Shown here: piece by piece, positions 43,443-51,244 of the stretch
How positions within the stretch are numbered: the stretch's first letter is position 1
Layout: each line of letters begins with the position of its first letter
Assembly: GCA_036383515.1 (NCBI GenBank)
Contig: DASVOE010000095.1
Coordinates: forward strand, 46,148 to 110,147
Direction: 5' to 3'
Source: CADEDV01 sp036383515
Lineage (GTDB): Bacteria; Bacteroidota; Bacteroidia; Chitinophagales; Chitinophagaceae
DNA: 64,000 nt
The notes under the pieces: model-generated
Database searches by the model: none
What the model was told of the DNA's origin: nothing
The model's input: only the letters and a program-made list of their open reading frames with translations
Position numbers and translations under genes: made by a program

Positions 43443-43886
43443 ATGAAAAATAAAAAAACAACAACAACCGGAAACACTATTGATATGCCGGAGGTGAAGG
43501 ATATACCCGGCCAGGAAAATATTAAACCTCCCCGCATGGGTGAAATGAGGGATACAACTATTTCATCAGCTGGTGAAGAAGGAGAAGGCATTGTTGATGA
43601 TCTGAATACAGAGGATGAATTGGATGAAAAAATAGCTACAGATGCAGATGTAACTGACCAGGAAATAAAATTATTAGATCAAACAGACCGGCCCGTGACA
43701 GAAGAAACAAAGGATCTTCAAAAACTGGCATTGGATAGAATGGATGAAGACGATCCTCTCAATGAAGAAAGTAATCCATTGGATATGGGTGAAGATCTTG
43801 ATATTCCGGGTTCAGAACTGGATGATGATAACGAAGCATTGGGTGAAGAAGACGAAGAGAATAATAGCTATTCACAACGTGATTAA
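43443..43886 (+). CDS. Small highly acidic protein, function unknown
   Basis: 147 residues from the ATG preceded by AAACGATGTT; the reading frame is open further upstream, but that part overlaps the terminator and the previous gene. No signal peptide. The sequence is rich in Asp, Glu and Asn, low in hydrophobic residues, and ends with clustered acidic repeats (GEDLDIPGSELDDDNEALGE, then EDEENNSYSQRD). This suggests an intrinsically disordered protein. The DIPGSELDD-type tail looks like one seen in other short Bacteroidota proteins, but I cannot name a family. Convergent with the gamma-glutamyltransferase gene, 6 bases apart. Confidence 0.75.
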   Translation: MKNKKTTTTGNTIDMPEVKDIPGQENIKPPRMGEMRDTTISSAGEEGEGIVDDLNTEDELDEKIATDADVTDQEIKLLDQTDRPVTEETKDLQKLALDRMDEDDPLNEESNPLDMGEDLDIPGSELDDDNEALGEEDEENNSYSQRD

Positions 43887-43892
43887 AAAAAC

Positions 43893-45776
43893 TTACCACC
43901 CAATACCATAATCTTCACCATGGTTACTGCTACCGCCCCAGAAACTTCCATGCTTCCAATCGAAGTAAATAGCATTAATGGGGCCGCTGGTTCTGTCATC
44001 AAAACTCAGGGTATACCCCATTTGTTTTAATTCATTACGAACTGCTTCAGGTGTTTTATCGATCAGTAAAATACTGCCCGGTCTTGGTTTTCTGTCATCC
44101 ATTTTAGTGCCACCAAGTGATAACCATAATTGATTACTGTTGATATTGCCAGCTTCCACAGCCTGTTGCACAGTCATCCCAAATTCTACCATATTCAAAA
44201 AGAATTGTAACAGATTTTGTTCCTGTGTATCTCCTCCCTGTACGGCAAAAGAAATAAATGGTTTCCCATCTTTCATTGCCAGGGTCGGGGTTAATGTTAC
44301 TCTTGGTCTTTTCCCCGGCTCCACTACGTTAAAAGGATTCAGCTCGCTATCCAATACAAAACTTTGCATGCGCTGGCTCATTCCTACACCAGTATTTCCG
44401 GCAATACAGGCGGGCAACCATCCGCCGCTTGGTGTAATGGATACAACCCATCCGTCTTTATCTGCAGCTTCCACACTTGTTGTGCCACGCCATAACCTGT
44501 CCATGTACTCATTGTCAACAGATGCAGTGCCCTGCATATCATGTGAGGGTACAAAATTTCTTTTCGATGTATCCATTTCAAAACCTCTTTTCTTTAATAG
44601 ATCCAGGTAAGGATTTGTTTTTCCTTCATACGGATAAGGATCGCCCGGACCGATATTAGGATTGTTCTTCTCAAAATTGATAAGGCTGGCTCTTTGCTTT
44701 GCATACTCTTTACTTAACAACCCTTTCATCGGCTCCTGCGGAGCGAAATAGGGGTCTCCGTAATAAAAATCCCTGTCAGCAAAAGCAAGGTTCATGGTTT
44801 GATAGATGGTATGAATATACTTACTGCTGTTATATCCCATTGCTTTCAAATCAAAATTCTCCAGTATGTTGAGCGATTGCAGGAACATAGGCCCCTGTGT
44901 CCATTGCTGCAATTTGTAAACATCAATTCCCTTATAATTTACTTTCATCGGTTCTTCTTCTATCGGCTTCCATTTGGCAAGATCTTCCATGGTAATTAAT
45001 CCACCTTGTTCTTTACAGCCTCTTACAAATTCCTTAGCGATATCGCCTTTATAAAAACGATCATAGGCTGCCATGATAGCCTGCTTACGGGTTTTCTTTT
45101 GTTTTAAAGCTGCTTGTTCTGCTTCCACCATTTTGTTGAGTGTTTGTAACAGGTCTTTTTGTACAAAAATTTCTCCTGCTTCAGGCGCTTCTCTTTTTTC
45201 CCCGGCATGTGTCAAAAAAACTTTTGAACTATAAGGCCATTCTTTTATTCTTGCCTTCCCTCTTTCAATGCTATTGGCTGTTTGTGCTTCGATAGGATAA
45301 CCTGCTGCCAGTTGCATAGCCGGTGCCAGCACCTCTTTTAAACTCATGGTTCCGTATTCAGACAACATATAACAAATGCCACCGGGTGTGCCTGGTGTAG
45401 TTGCTGCAAGAGGTCCATACTCAGGAGGAAAATTGTATCCTTTACTTTTAAAAAAATCAACCGTGGCGCCTGTTGGCGCTATGCCCATTGCATTGATAGC
45501 AATTACTTTTTTTGTTTTAGGATTATAGATCAGTGCCTGTGTCTCTCCTCCCCAGCTTAACACATCCCACATGGTGCAAGTGGCGGCGAGCATCGCACAG
45601 GCTGCGTCCACTGCATTGCCTCCTTTTTGAAATATCATTGAACCCGCTGTAGCTGCAAGCGGTTTTCCTGTAATGGCCATCCAGTTCTTTCCATGTAATG
45701 GCGGTTTTTGGGTTTGCTGTGCCGGTGCTGCTATACTAGTGATAAGAATGATGAGACAAATAAAAATACGTTTCAT
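43893..45776 (-). CDS. Gamma-glutamyltransferase family protein, exported
   Basis: 627 residues with a signal peptide (about 1-19). GGT fold: AGSMIFQKGGNAVDAACAMLA near the N-terminus, the GGETQALIYN strand, and an autoprocessing site at Gly-Thr-Thr-Ser-Val-Glu-Ala-Ala-Asp, where the second Thr would become the N-terminal nucleophile of the small subunit. The conserved GVGMSQRMQSF and RPRVTLTPTLAM segments follow. It belongs to the wider GGT family (including acylases); whether it acts on glutathione cannot be told. Confidence 0.9.
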   Translation of the reverse strand: MKRIFICLIILITSIAAPAQQTQKPPLHGKNWMAITGKPLAATAGSMIFQKGGNAVDAACAMLAATCTMWDVLSWGGETQALIYNPKTKKVIAINAMGIAPTGATVDFFKSKGYNFPPEYGPLAATTPGTPGGICYMLSEYGTMSLKEVLAPAMQLAAGYPIEAQTANSIERGKARIKEWPYSSKVFLTHAGEKREAPEAGEIFVQKDLLQTLNKMVEAEQAALKQKKTRKQAIMAAYDRFYKGDIAKEFVRGCKEQGGLITMEDLAKWKPIEEEPMKVNYKGIDVYKLQQWTQGPMFLQSLNILENFDLKAMGYNSSKYIHTIYQTMNLAFADRDFYYGDPYFAPQEPMKGLLSKEYAKQRASLINFEKNNPNIGPGDPYPYEGKTNPYLDLLKKRGFEMDTSKRNFVPSHDMQGTASVDNEYMDRLWRGTTSVEAADKDGWVVSITPSGGWLPACIAGNTGVGMSQRMQSFVLDSELNPFNVVEPGKRPRVTLTPTLAMKDGKPFISFAVQGGDTQEQNLLQFFLNMVEFGMTVQQAVEAGNINSNQLWLSLGGTKMDDRKPRPGSILLIDKTPEAVRNELKQMGYTLSFDDRTSGPINAIYFDWKHGSFWGGSSNHGEDYGIGW

Positions 45777-45887
45777 GCAGGAGATATTTATTTGCTAAAG
45801 ATAAGTGAAGAATAATTTTATTCTACTACTTGTTTGTTGAATGTTTTCAGCTTATCCTTATTGAATAAACTTACAATATCTTTAAAC

Positions 45888-46028
45888 GGCAGTGGATCAG
45901 TTTCAAAATTTATCAGGTACTTTTTATTTCACGCTAAGGCGCAGAGAAAATAAGCCGTCAAGGGTACAGTCTTTGCGTCTTGGATTATTTAGCGTCTTTG
46001 CGTGAAAAATTCAAACTGGTACACTACC
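45888..46028 (-). mobile_element. 141-bp MITE-like element, copy B
   Basis: Reverse-oriented copy of the element at 17825-17965, same length, about 122 of 141 positions identical in an ungapped hand alignment; differences lie mostly in the centre and in one terminus. It is flanked by a perfect 8-bp direct repeat, CTTTAAAC (45880-45887 and 46029-46036), the expected target duplication. The element lies 32 bases upstream of the AraC-family gene start, so its right end could form part of that promoter. No transposase is encoded. Confidence 0.88.
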
Positions 46029-46060
46029 CTTTAAACTGTTCAGCAAAAAAATGGATACCG

Positions 46061-46876
46061 ATGAACTACCAGACCTATACACCTTCTGCCGGTTTACAAT
46101 CATTTGTCAAATGTTTCTGGACATTGGATGACGACGGGAAAGCTGCGATGGTAAAGCAGCGGGTAGTTCCCGATGGCTGTATGGAAATGATTTTTCATTA
46201 TGGCGATCTGTACCGGCAATTTTTCGAAGATGGGTCCAGTATCATACAACCTAAAAGTTTTGTGTTCGGGCAACTAACGCAGTATATAGAAATAGCGCCT
46301 ACCGGGATCAGCGGCATCGTTTCCGCACGGTTTTTACCCGGGGGATTAATGCCTTTTCTCACCATTCCTGTGTCGGCCCTGGAAAATAAAGCGGTGAGCC
46401 TTTCTGAAATATTTGGTGAAAAAGGAAGAGAGTTAGAAGAAGAAGTGATTGCTGCAAAGGATAACCTACACCGCATAAAATTGATTGAAACTTTTTTGTT
46501 GTCCCGACTGACAGATCCTCAAATCATTGACAACATTATCAAAACCTGCGTGGACGTGGTCTTTGAAACAAGAGGACAACTGGGAATGAAAGAGATGGCT
46601 GATAAGGTGAATATCAATCGCCGCAATATGCAACGAAAATTTACAACGGCAGTTGGCTTAAGCCCAAAACAACTTTCCAGAGTGGTTCGGTTGCAGGCGG
46701 CCATAAAAATGCTCGCTGAACAAAACTTCAATAACCTGACCTCACTGGCTTATGAAAACGGCTATTACGACCAGGCACATTTTATCAGGGACTTTAAAGT
46801 GCTAACCGGTATAAGTCCGAAATTATTTTTTGGTGAGAATATGAAATTTGCAGCACTCTTTGCTTCAGCGGATTGA
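46061..46876 (+). CDS. AraC family transcriptional regulator
   Basis: 271 residues from the ATG at MNYQTYTPSA; codons further upstream run into the MITE and are unlikely. The N-terminal half (YTPSAGLQSFVKCFWTL, then VVPDGCMEMIFHYGD) is the ligand-sensing domain of the Bacteroidota type with the conserved Pro-Asp-Gly-Cys/Leu. The C-terminal AraC domain has two helix-turn-helices: KEMADKVNINRRNMQRKFTTAVG and SLAYENGYYDQAHFIRDFK. Target genes unknown; the DUF6265 lipoprotein gene is 66 bases downstream. A mobile element sits in its promoter region. Confidence 0.92.
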   Translation: MNYQTYTPSAGLQSFVKCFWTLDDDGKAAMVKQRVVPDGCMEMIFHYGDLYRQFFEDGSSIIQPKSFVFGQLTQYIEIAPTGISGIVSARFLPGGLMPFLTIPVSALENKAVSLSEIFGEKGRELEEEVIAAKDNLHRIKLIETFLLSRLTDPQIIDNIIKTCVDVVFETRGQLGMKEMADKVNINRRNMQRKFTTAVGLSPKQLSRVVRLQAAIKMLAEQNFNNLTSLAYENGYYDQAHFIRDFKVLTGISPKLFFGENMKFAALFASAD

Positions 46877-46942
46877 AGCTGTCGCATTTTTACAATTTTG
46901 CTGTCGCCGGTTCATATACTTTGCACCAATAAAATTATACAC

Positions 46943-47467
46943 ATGAAATTAAATAAGTCCTTTACTCATTTCCTGGCGGTTTTATTATTGGTAACTGCCT
47001 GTAATAGCGAATCAGGGAACAACAAAAATTCAATTGTAGAGACAAGCGATACCGCATTAATCGCCCCTGAATTGATATTTGATAAACTTGTGGGAACCTG
47101 GCAAAATGAGGACGGAAAAAGTTTTGAACGCTGGACAAAGAATTTGGATAATACCTTTAACTCCGTTGCGTTTAGTATAAAAAATGCGGACACCTCCTGG
47201 AATGAACAGGCACAAATATATCCGGAGAATAACCAATGGGTCTTTGAAAACACAGTAAAAGGTCAGAACGATGGTAAGTCTGTAAAGTTCTTATCATCCA
47301 TATTAAATGAAACCACGGTCCAATTCAGCAACCCGGCGCATGATTTTCCCACAGATATTAATTATACTATTACGGATGCCAATACAATCAATGCTTTTAT
47401 AATCGGCCCCAATAATAAAGGCGGTAAGGATACTATTTCTTTTAATTATAGCCGGGTTAAGCAATAA
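46943..47467 (+). CDS. DUF6265 family lipoprotein
   Basis: 174 residues from the ATG at MKLNKSFTHF, which begins a lipoprotein signal ending Leu-Val-Thr-Ala-Cys20. The mature part shows the family pattern: FDKLVGTWQNEDGKSFERW, then NSVAFS, and the characteristic Asn-Pro-Ala-His-Asp-Phe-Pro near residue 135, then YTI strands. It is predicted to be a lipocalin-like beta-barrel, function unknown. It follows an AraC regulator on the same strand. Confidence 0.82.
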   Translation: MKLNKSFTHFLAVLLLVTACNSESGNNKNSIVETSDTALIAPELIFDKLVGTWQNEDGKSFERWTKNLDNTFNSVAFSIKNADTSWNEQAQIYPENNQWVFENTVKGQNDGKSVKFLSSILNETTVQFSNPAHDFPTDINYTITDANTINAFIIGPNNKGGKDTISFNYSRVKQ

Positions 47468-47518
47468 ATAGTAGTTTACTGAAAACATACCACGGCCTGA
47501 ACTTTGCTGCCATTCAAT

Positions 47519-48082
47519 ATGGATATTTTAGAACAGGTAAAACAATTTGCTGAAAAAGCTCATGGTGATCAGCAACGCAAGTTTGAGCCAGAACCTTATA
47601 GTGTACACCTGGTTCGGGTAATGAATTTGACAAAAGAATATGTCCACGAAATTCCTGTGCTGGCAGCTGCATTATTGCATGATGTATTAGAAGATACTCC
47701 TGTCAGCAGCGGGCAAATAAACGATTTTCTTATCCCATTGATGGGTGAAAAAGATACCCGCCGCACACTAAAACTCGTAACAGAACTAACAGATGTGTAT
47801 GTTAAGGATAATTATCCGCAATGGAATCGCCGTAAAAGAAAACAAAAAGAAGCAGAGCGATTGAGCCGGGTAAGCTCTGCCGGGCAAACCATAAAATATG
47901 CAGATATCATTGATAACAGCACAACGATTGCGAAAGCAGAAGACGATTTTGCAAAAGTATATTTAATGGAATGCCGGGCTTTACTTAAAGAAATGAAAAA
48001 CGGTGACCCGCAACTTTATAAAAGGGCAATTAATACCGTGGATCATTGTATGGAGAAATACCTTTCACTGAAGAATCGCTGA
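47519..48082 (+). CDS. HD-domain phosphohydrolase resembling the SpoT/Mesh1 hydrolase domain
   Basis: 187 residues from the ATG at MDILEQVKQF. The pattern AEKAHGDQQRKFEPEPYSVHLVRV, then AALLHDVLEDTPV and, further on, KYADIIDNS follows the HD-4 fold of SpoT-type (p)ppGpp hydrolases: His, the His-Asp pair, Glu-Asp and the distal Asp with Asn are in order. A single-domain protein of this size could be a small alarmone hydrolase, but other HD enzymes share the motif and no synthetase domain is linked to it. No clear operon partner. Confidence 0.82.
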   Translation: MDILEQVKQFAEKAHGDQQRKFEPEPYSVHLVRVMNLTKEYVHEIPVLAAALLHDVLEDTPVSSGQINDFLIPLMGEKDTRRTLKLVTELTDVYVKDNYPQWNRRKRKQKEAERLSRVSSAGQTIKYADIIDNSTTIAKAEDDFAKVYLMECRALLKEMKNGDPQLYKRAINTVDHCMEKYLSLKNR

Positions 48083-48110
48083 TGCTGCTTCAAAGAATGA
48101 TGGTCTGAGG

Positions 48111-48509
48111 TTAGGTTTCCGCTACATCAAACCAATAATCAAAAAAGGCCGCTATCTTTTTCCGGGTGTCTTCTACGGAAGAGGGTTTGGTAATAAATGT
48201 ATTCGCACCCGCCCGGTAACACTGCCGGATATATTCTGTACTGGAAACTTCTCCCAGCACAATGACCGGAATATGATTATAGGAAGCATCATTTTTTAAT
48301 TGTTTCAATATGGCCTGGCAATTATGAGTTGCTCCCCGGTCATTTAATAATATCACCGAAGGCATTCCCTTTATTGTGACAAAATCTTTCAATTCATTTA
48401 TTCCCGGGATAAAATATAAAGGAGTGCTATTATCAATTTCCTGTAATGCAGATTCAGTTATATCCTTATCATCCGGGTCTGTTTGTAACATTAAAACATA
48501 AGTCTCCAT
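48111..48509 (-). CDS. Receiver-domain protein lacking the phosphoacceptor Asp
   Basis: 132 residues from the ATG at METYVLMLQT, a lone CheY-like domain. The acidic cluster (Asp11-Pro-Asp13-Asp14), a Gly-Glu-Val-Ser strand and the conserved Lys in FITKPSS are present, but the position of the phosphorylated Asp, at the end of SVILL, is Asn56 followed by Asp57. It is probably an atypical receiver that is not phosphorylated in the classic way, or uses Asp57. The partner is unknown. Confidence 0.8.
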   Translation of the reverse strand: METYVLMLQTDPDDKDITESALQEIDNSTPLYFIPGINELKDFVTIKGMPSVILLNDRGATHNCQAILKQLKNDASYNHIPVIVLGEVSSTEYIRQCYRAGANTFITKPSSVEDTRKKIAAFFDYWFDVAET

Positions 48510-48825
48510 TCTCAATGATTTTAAATAAAAGTACAGCAAAAAGACTTTTGCAATTATTTCTATTCGCTGTTGTTAATGCCTTAAGAAAATAGTGTTTTAA
48601 TATAGTTAACAGAAAGCATGTTGCTCATCCTTATGTTCGTTTGAATACAATCATCATCATAACCTGCAACCTTTATATGTTAAAAGATGCTGTCATTAAG
48701 TTACTAAATTTCAGTTGGTTAAATGGAAATCTCTCTTTGTCTTAACAACGTGAATATCTATGGCATTCTTTCTGTCTTAAGGGTAGTGCTCTTATAAATT
48801 ATTTCAAATTTTAAAACCTACAGTT
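48510..48825. other. 316-base divergent intergenic region, no gene seen
   Basis: AT-rich DNA between the receiver-like gene (leftward) and the glycine-zipper lipoprotein gene (rightward). It must hold both promoters, but no TAnnTTTG with a proper -33 was found. A GGGTAGTG at 48781-48788 resembles the first bases of the MITE end but is not continued. Nothing else recognised. Confidence 0.6.
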
Positions 48826-49320
48826 ATGAAAAGACTTTTATCTATTATCGCTATAACCGCAGTAATCGCTGTTTTGGTTACAGCATGTTCGAGAAGCAAA
48901 GGCGTATCAGAAGCAGCAATTAAATATGAAGATACAGCCGGGTTCAGCCAGTTCCAGGCATGGAAAGCTGTGAATGAACAAGCAGATCCTACACAGAGTT
49001 ACAACCAGGGATTTGTGGAAGGCTACCAGCAGGCCGTTACAAAAACTCCTGCCCGAAAAGCAACTACAGCAAAACATTCTACCCCTTCAGCTTCACAAAG
49101 TGGGACTATGACATCTACTTCATCCAGTCCTGCAAAAGTGAAGAAAGGAATGAGTAAATCTGCGAAGTACGCAATAGTAGGCGGTGTTGCGGGTGGTGTG
49201 GCTGGTGCTGTGATCAATAAAAAGAACCGTGCCGTTGGTGGTATCGTGGGTGCAGTATTGGGAGCCGGTGGTGGTTATGTACTGGGCCGCACGCAGGATA
49301 AGAAAGACGGGCGATTCTAA
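48826..49320 (+). CDS. Glycine-zipper lipoprotein
   Basis: 164 residues. Lipobox Leu-Val-Thr-Ala-Cys21, then a polar Ser/Thr/Lys-rich linker (about 75-108), and a C-terminal glycine zipper with Gly-x3-Gly repeats (KYAIVGGVAGGVAGAVI, then AVGGIVGAVLGAGGGYVLG). Such domains insert into or pack against membranes, as in YMGG/SlyB-like proteins. Probably an outer-membrane stress or envelope-integrity lipoprotein; function not known. A strong terminator follows its stop. Confidence 0.85.
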   Translation: MKRLLSIIAITAVIAVLVTACSRSKGVSEAAIKYEDTAGFSQFQAWKAVNEQADPTQSYNQGFVEGYQQAVTKTPARKATTAKHSTPSASQSGTMTSTSSSPAKVKKGMSKSAKYAIVGGVAGGVAGAVINKKNRAVGGIVGAVLGAGGGYVLGRTQDKKDGRF

Positions 49321-49355
49321 CGTAAATAAACGTAATAGTAGAAAACCATTATTGT

Positions 49356-49385
49356 AATGGGGGCGGATTAACGTCCCCATTTTTT
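49356..49385 (+). terminator. Rho-independent terminator after the glycine-zipper gene
   Basis: A 10-bp stem (AATGGGGGCG / CGTCCCCATT, one G-U) with a GATTAA loop, followed by a T-run, 35 bases after the stop. Confidence 0.9.
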
Positions 49386-49467
49386 ATTTTTTCCTATTTA
49401 TAAAAACATCTTCAATTTTGCGAGGCTTTACTTATATAAAGCTGTACTTTTAAAAAAAAAAATAAGA

Positions 49468-49815
49468 ATGAAACTTTTTGTAGCTGGCCTCCCCTATGAC
49501 ATGGATGATGCAGAACTCGAAGAATTTTTTGAAAAATTTGGAACAGTAACATCCGTTAAAGTAGCAATGGATAGAGAAACAGGAAAAAGTAAAGGATTTG
49601 GCTTTGTGGAAATGCCGGTAGATGCGGAAGCCAAAGAAGCTATTGACGGCTTAAATAATCTTTCTCTCGGCAGAAAAACACTGGTGGTTAAACAAGCCGA
49701 TGATAATGGCGGTGGTGGACAAAACCGTGGCAACCGTGACCGTGGTGGCAGCGGAGGAGGTGGCGGTTACAATGACCGCTTTAATAATAACAGAGGGGGG
49801 CGTGGTCGCTATTAA
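49468..49815 (+). CDS. RRM-type RNA-binding protein with glycine/arginine-rich tail
   Basis: 115 residues. A single RNA recognition motif with RNP2 LFVAGLP (3-9) and RNP1 KGFGFVEM (42-49), followed by a Gly/Asn/Arg-rich C-terminal tail (about 78-115) with RGG-like units. Similar proteins in cyanobacteria and Bacteroidota are cold-inducible and bind single-stranded RNA. A run of A residues immediately precedes the start, and there is a strong terminator after the stop, so it is a single-gene transcript. Confidence 0.93.
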   Translation: MKLFVAGLPYDMDDAELEEFFEKFGTVTSVKVAMDRETGKSKGFGFVEMPVDAEAKEAIDGLNNLSLGRKTLVVKQADDNGGGGQNRGNRDRGGSGGGGGYNDRFNNNRGGRGRY

Positions 49816-49851
49816 GTAGTTACCAGATTCAATATTGTTAAGAAGTACTTC

Positions 49852-49877
49852 GGGCATTGTCACCAATGCCCATTTTT
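49852..49877 (+). terminator. Rho-independent terminator of the RRM protein gene
   Basis: A perfect 8-bp stem (GGGCATTG / CAATGCCC) with TCAC loop followed by ATTTTT, 36 bases after the stop. Confidence 0.92.
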
Positions 49878-50085
49878 ATATTTTACCTATACTGACATTA
49901 CTAATCCCTGCCTGAGTTCCATTGGGGATAGGTTGTCTTAAACTTTTCTTTAATACAACCGGTTGCTGCGGTTATATCTGCAAAATATCTTCACATTCTT
50001 TGCACAATCATTTTTTAACTCCATTCGATAAATGGCTTGCGGGTTTATGCATTTAGTACTTTTACTATTGATTAAACCTTCCATT

Positions 50086-51237
50086 ATGTACCGTAACCAT
50101 TGCAGAGCCATCGCTTTTGTTTCTATTTTATTTTCTACTTCTTATTTATATGCACAGGATAAAACGAAAATTAAATATGAAGCTCCATCTGTTTTTGCAG
50201 GTATTGAAGTAGGATCCAAAGGTGTAAAACTAAGTGTGGTAGACGTTGATAAATCAACAAAAAACGGGAGCGCTTTTACCATTTTAAAAGACACCTCCAT
50301 TAATACAGATTTCATTACCTTCTCAGGCGCTACTTCTTCTGCTACATTGAATGCGTTATACGATCTCTTTACAATAGCAACAAAAAGCATGAAGATCCCG
50401 TCTAAAAGGATCTTTACAGTGATCAGCAGCGGCGTAAAATTGCAGGCGGAAAAAGATGATAAAAATAAAATGATCGAAGAGCTGGCAGGTTCCTTCCGCC
50501 AAAAGATAAATGAACCCAGCAGGAAAGTAGAAGTGGTGGATGTAACGCAGGAAGCGAGACTCTCCCATCTCGGCATCGTTCCTGATAAAAAACGTTATAC
50601 TACTTTTTTAATTGATATCGGAAGTGGTAATACAAAAGGCGGCTATTTCCCGAATGGAAATACAAGAGATTTTAAATTATTTCAGCTTAGCTGGGGAACT
50701 AAAAGCATCGCCAACGCTACAGAAAAGAGATGCGATGAAACGGACAAGACATTATCCAATTACAATAAACAATTGTATCGTGTATTGAGTGGCGCTGAAA
50801 ATGCTGAGATCATTTATGCAGTCAATTCAAGCGGTGCCTATCCATTAAGTGATAATATCGCATTCAGTGGCGGCATTGCATGGGCTGCAGCAACCTTATT
50901 ACATCCTGAGCAAGCTAACCGGCCGGTAATAAGCGTCAGTTTTGATGAAGTAACTAAATTCACAGAGCAGTTATATAAAGATTATGCTTCTTTATCTGCA
51001 GATGAACTCACGAAGAAAATAACGGATACCAAATTGGATAAAACTTCAATTGCAAAAGACATCAAAAGAGTTCATGCTGTTTTTGATCAGCGTTCACTTA
51101 TGGCAGGCGCTGGTCTTTTATTGAAGATGATGCGCCAGTTTGCTTCTGTTTACGAAACCAAAGAATTTTACCTGGTCAAAAATGGGCAGGTAGGCTGGAT
51201 ATCCGCATACGTAGACCAGGTAATGGAGACAAAATGA
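50086..51237 (+). CDS. Exported ASKHA-fold (Ppx/GppA-like) protein of unknown function
   Basis: 383 residues from the ATG at MYRNHCRAIA, which gives a signal peptide ending YLYA-Q; longer starts add hydrophobic residues but no better signal. The mature protein shows the phosphate-1 motif FAGIEVGSKGVKLSVVD (37-53) and phosphate-2 motif FLIDIGSGNTKGG (174-186), plus VTQEARLSHLG in between, as in exopolyphosphatase/GppA-type ASKHA proteins. The C-terminus carries an FSGGIAWAAATL segment in the adenosine-motif position. Such enzymes are cytoplasmic, so an exported copy is unusual; substrate unknown. Confidence 0.78.
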   Translation: MYRNHCRAIAFVSILFSTSYLYAQDKTKIKYEAPSVFAGIEVGSKGVKLSVVDVDKSTKNGSAFTILKDTSINTDFITFSGATSSATLNALYDLFTIATKSMKIPSKRIFTVISSGVKLQAEKDDKNKMIEELAGSFRQKINEPSRKVEVVDVTQEARLSHLGIVPDKKRYTTFLIDIGSGNTKGGYFPNGNTRDFKLFQLSWGTKSIANATEKRCDETDKTLSNYNKQLYRVLSGAENAEIIYAVNSSGAYPLSDNIAFSGGIAWAAATLLHPEQANRPVISVSFDEVTKFTEQLYKDYASLSADELTKKITDTKLDKTSIAKDIKRVHAVFDQRSLMAGAGLLLKMMRQFASVYETKEFYLVKNGQVGWISAYVDQVMETK

Positions 51238-51244
51238 TCACCTG

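Noticed and set aside
45980..46060. Longer N-terminus for the AraC regulator from an upstream TTG
   Set aside because: These codons lie largely in the mobile element, and the family N-terminus begins at the ATG at 46061.
48781..48800. GGGTAGTGC resembling the end of the 141-bp element
   Set aside because: Similarity stops after about 9 bases; no inverted partner or target duplication was found.
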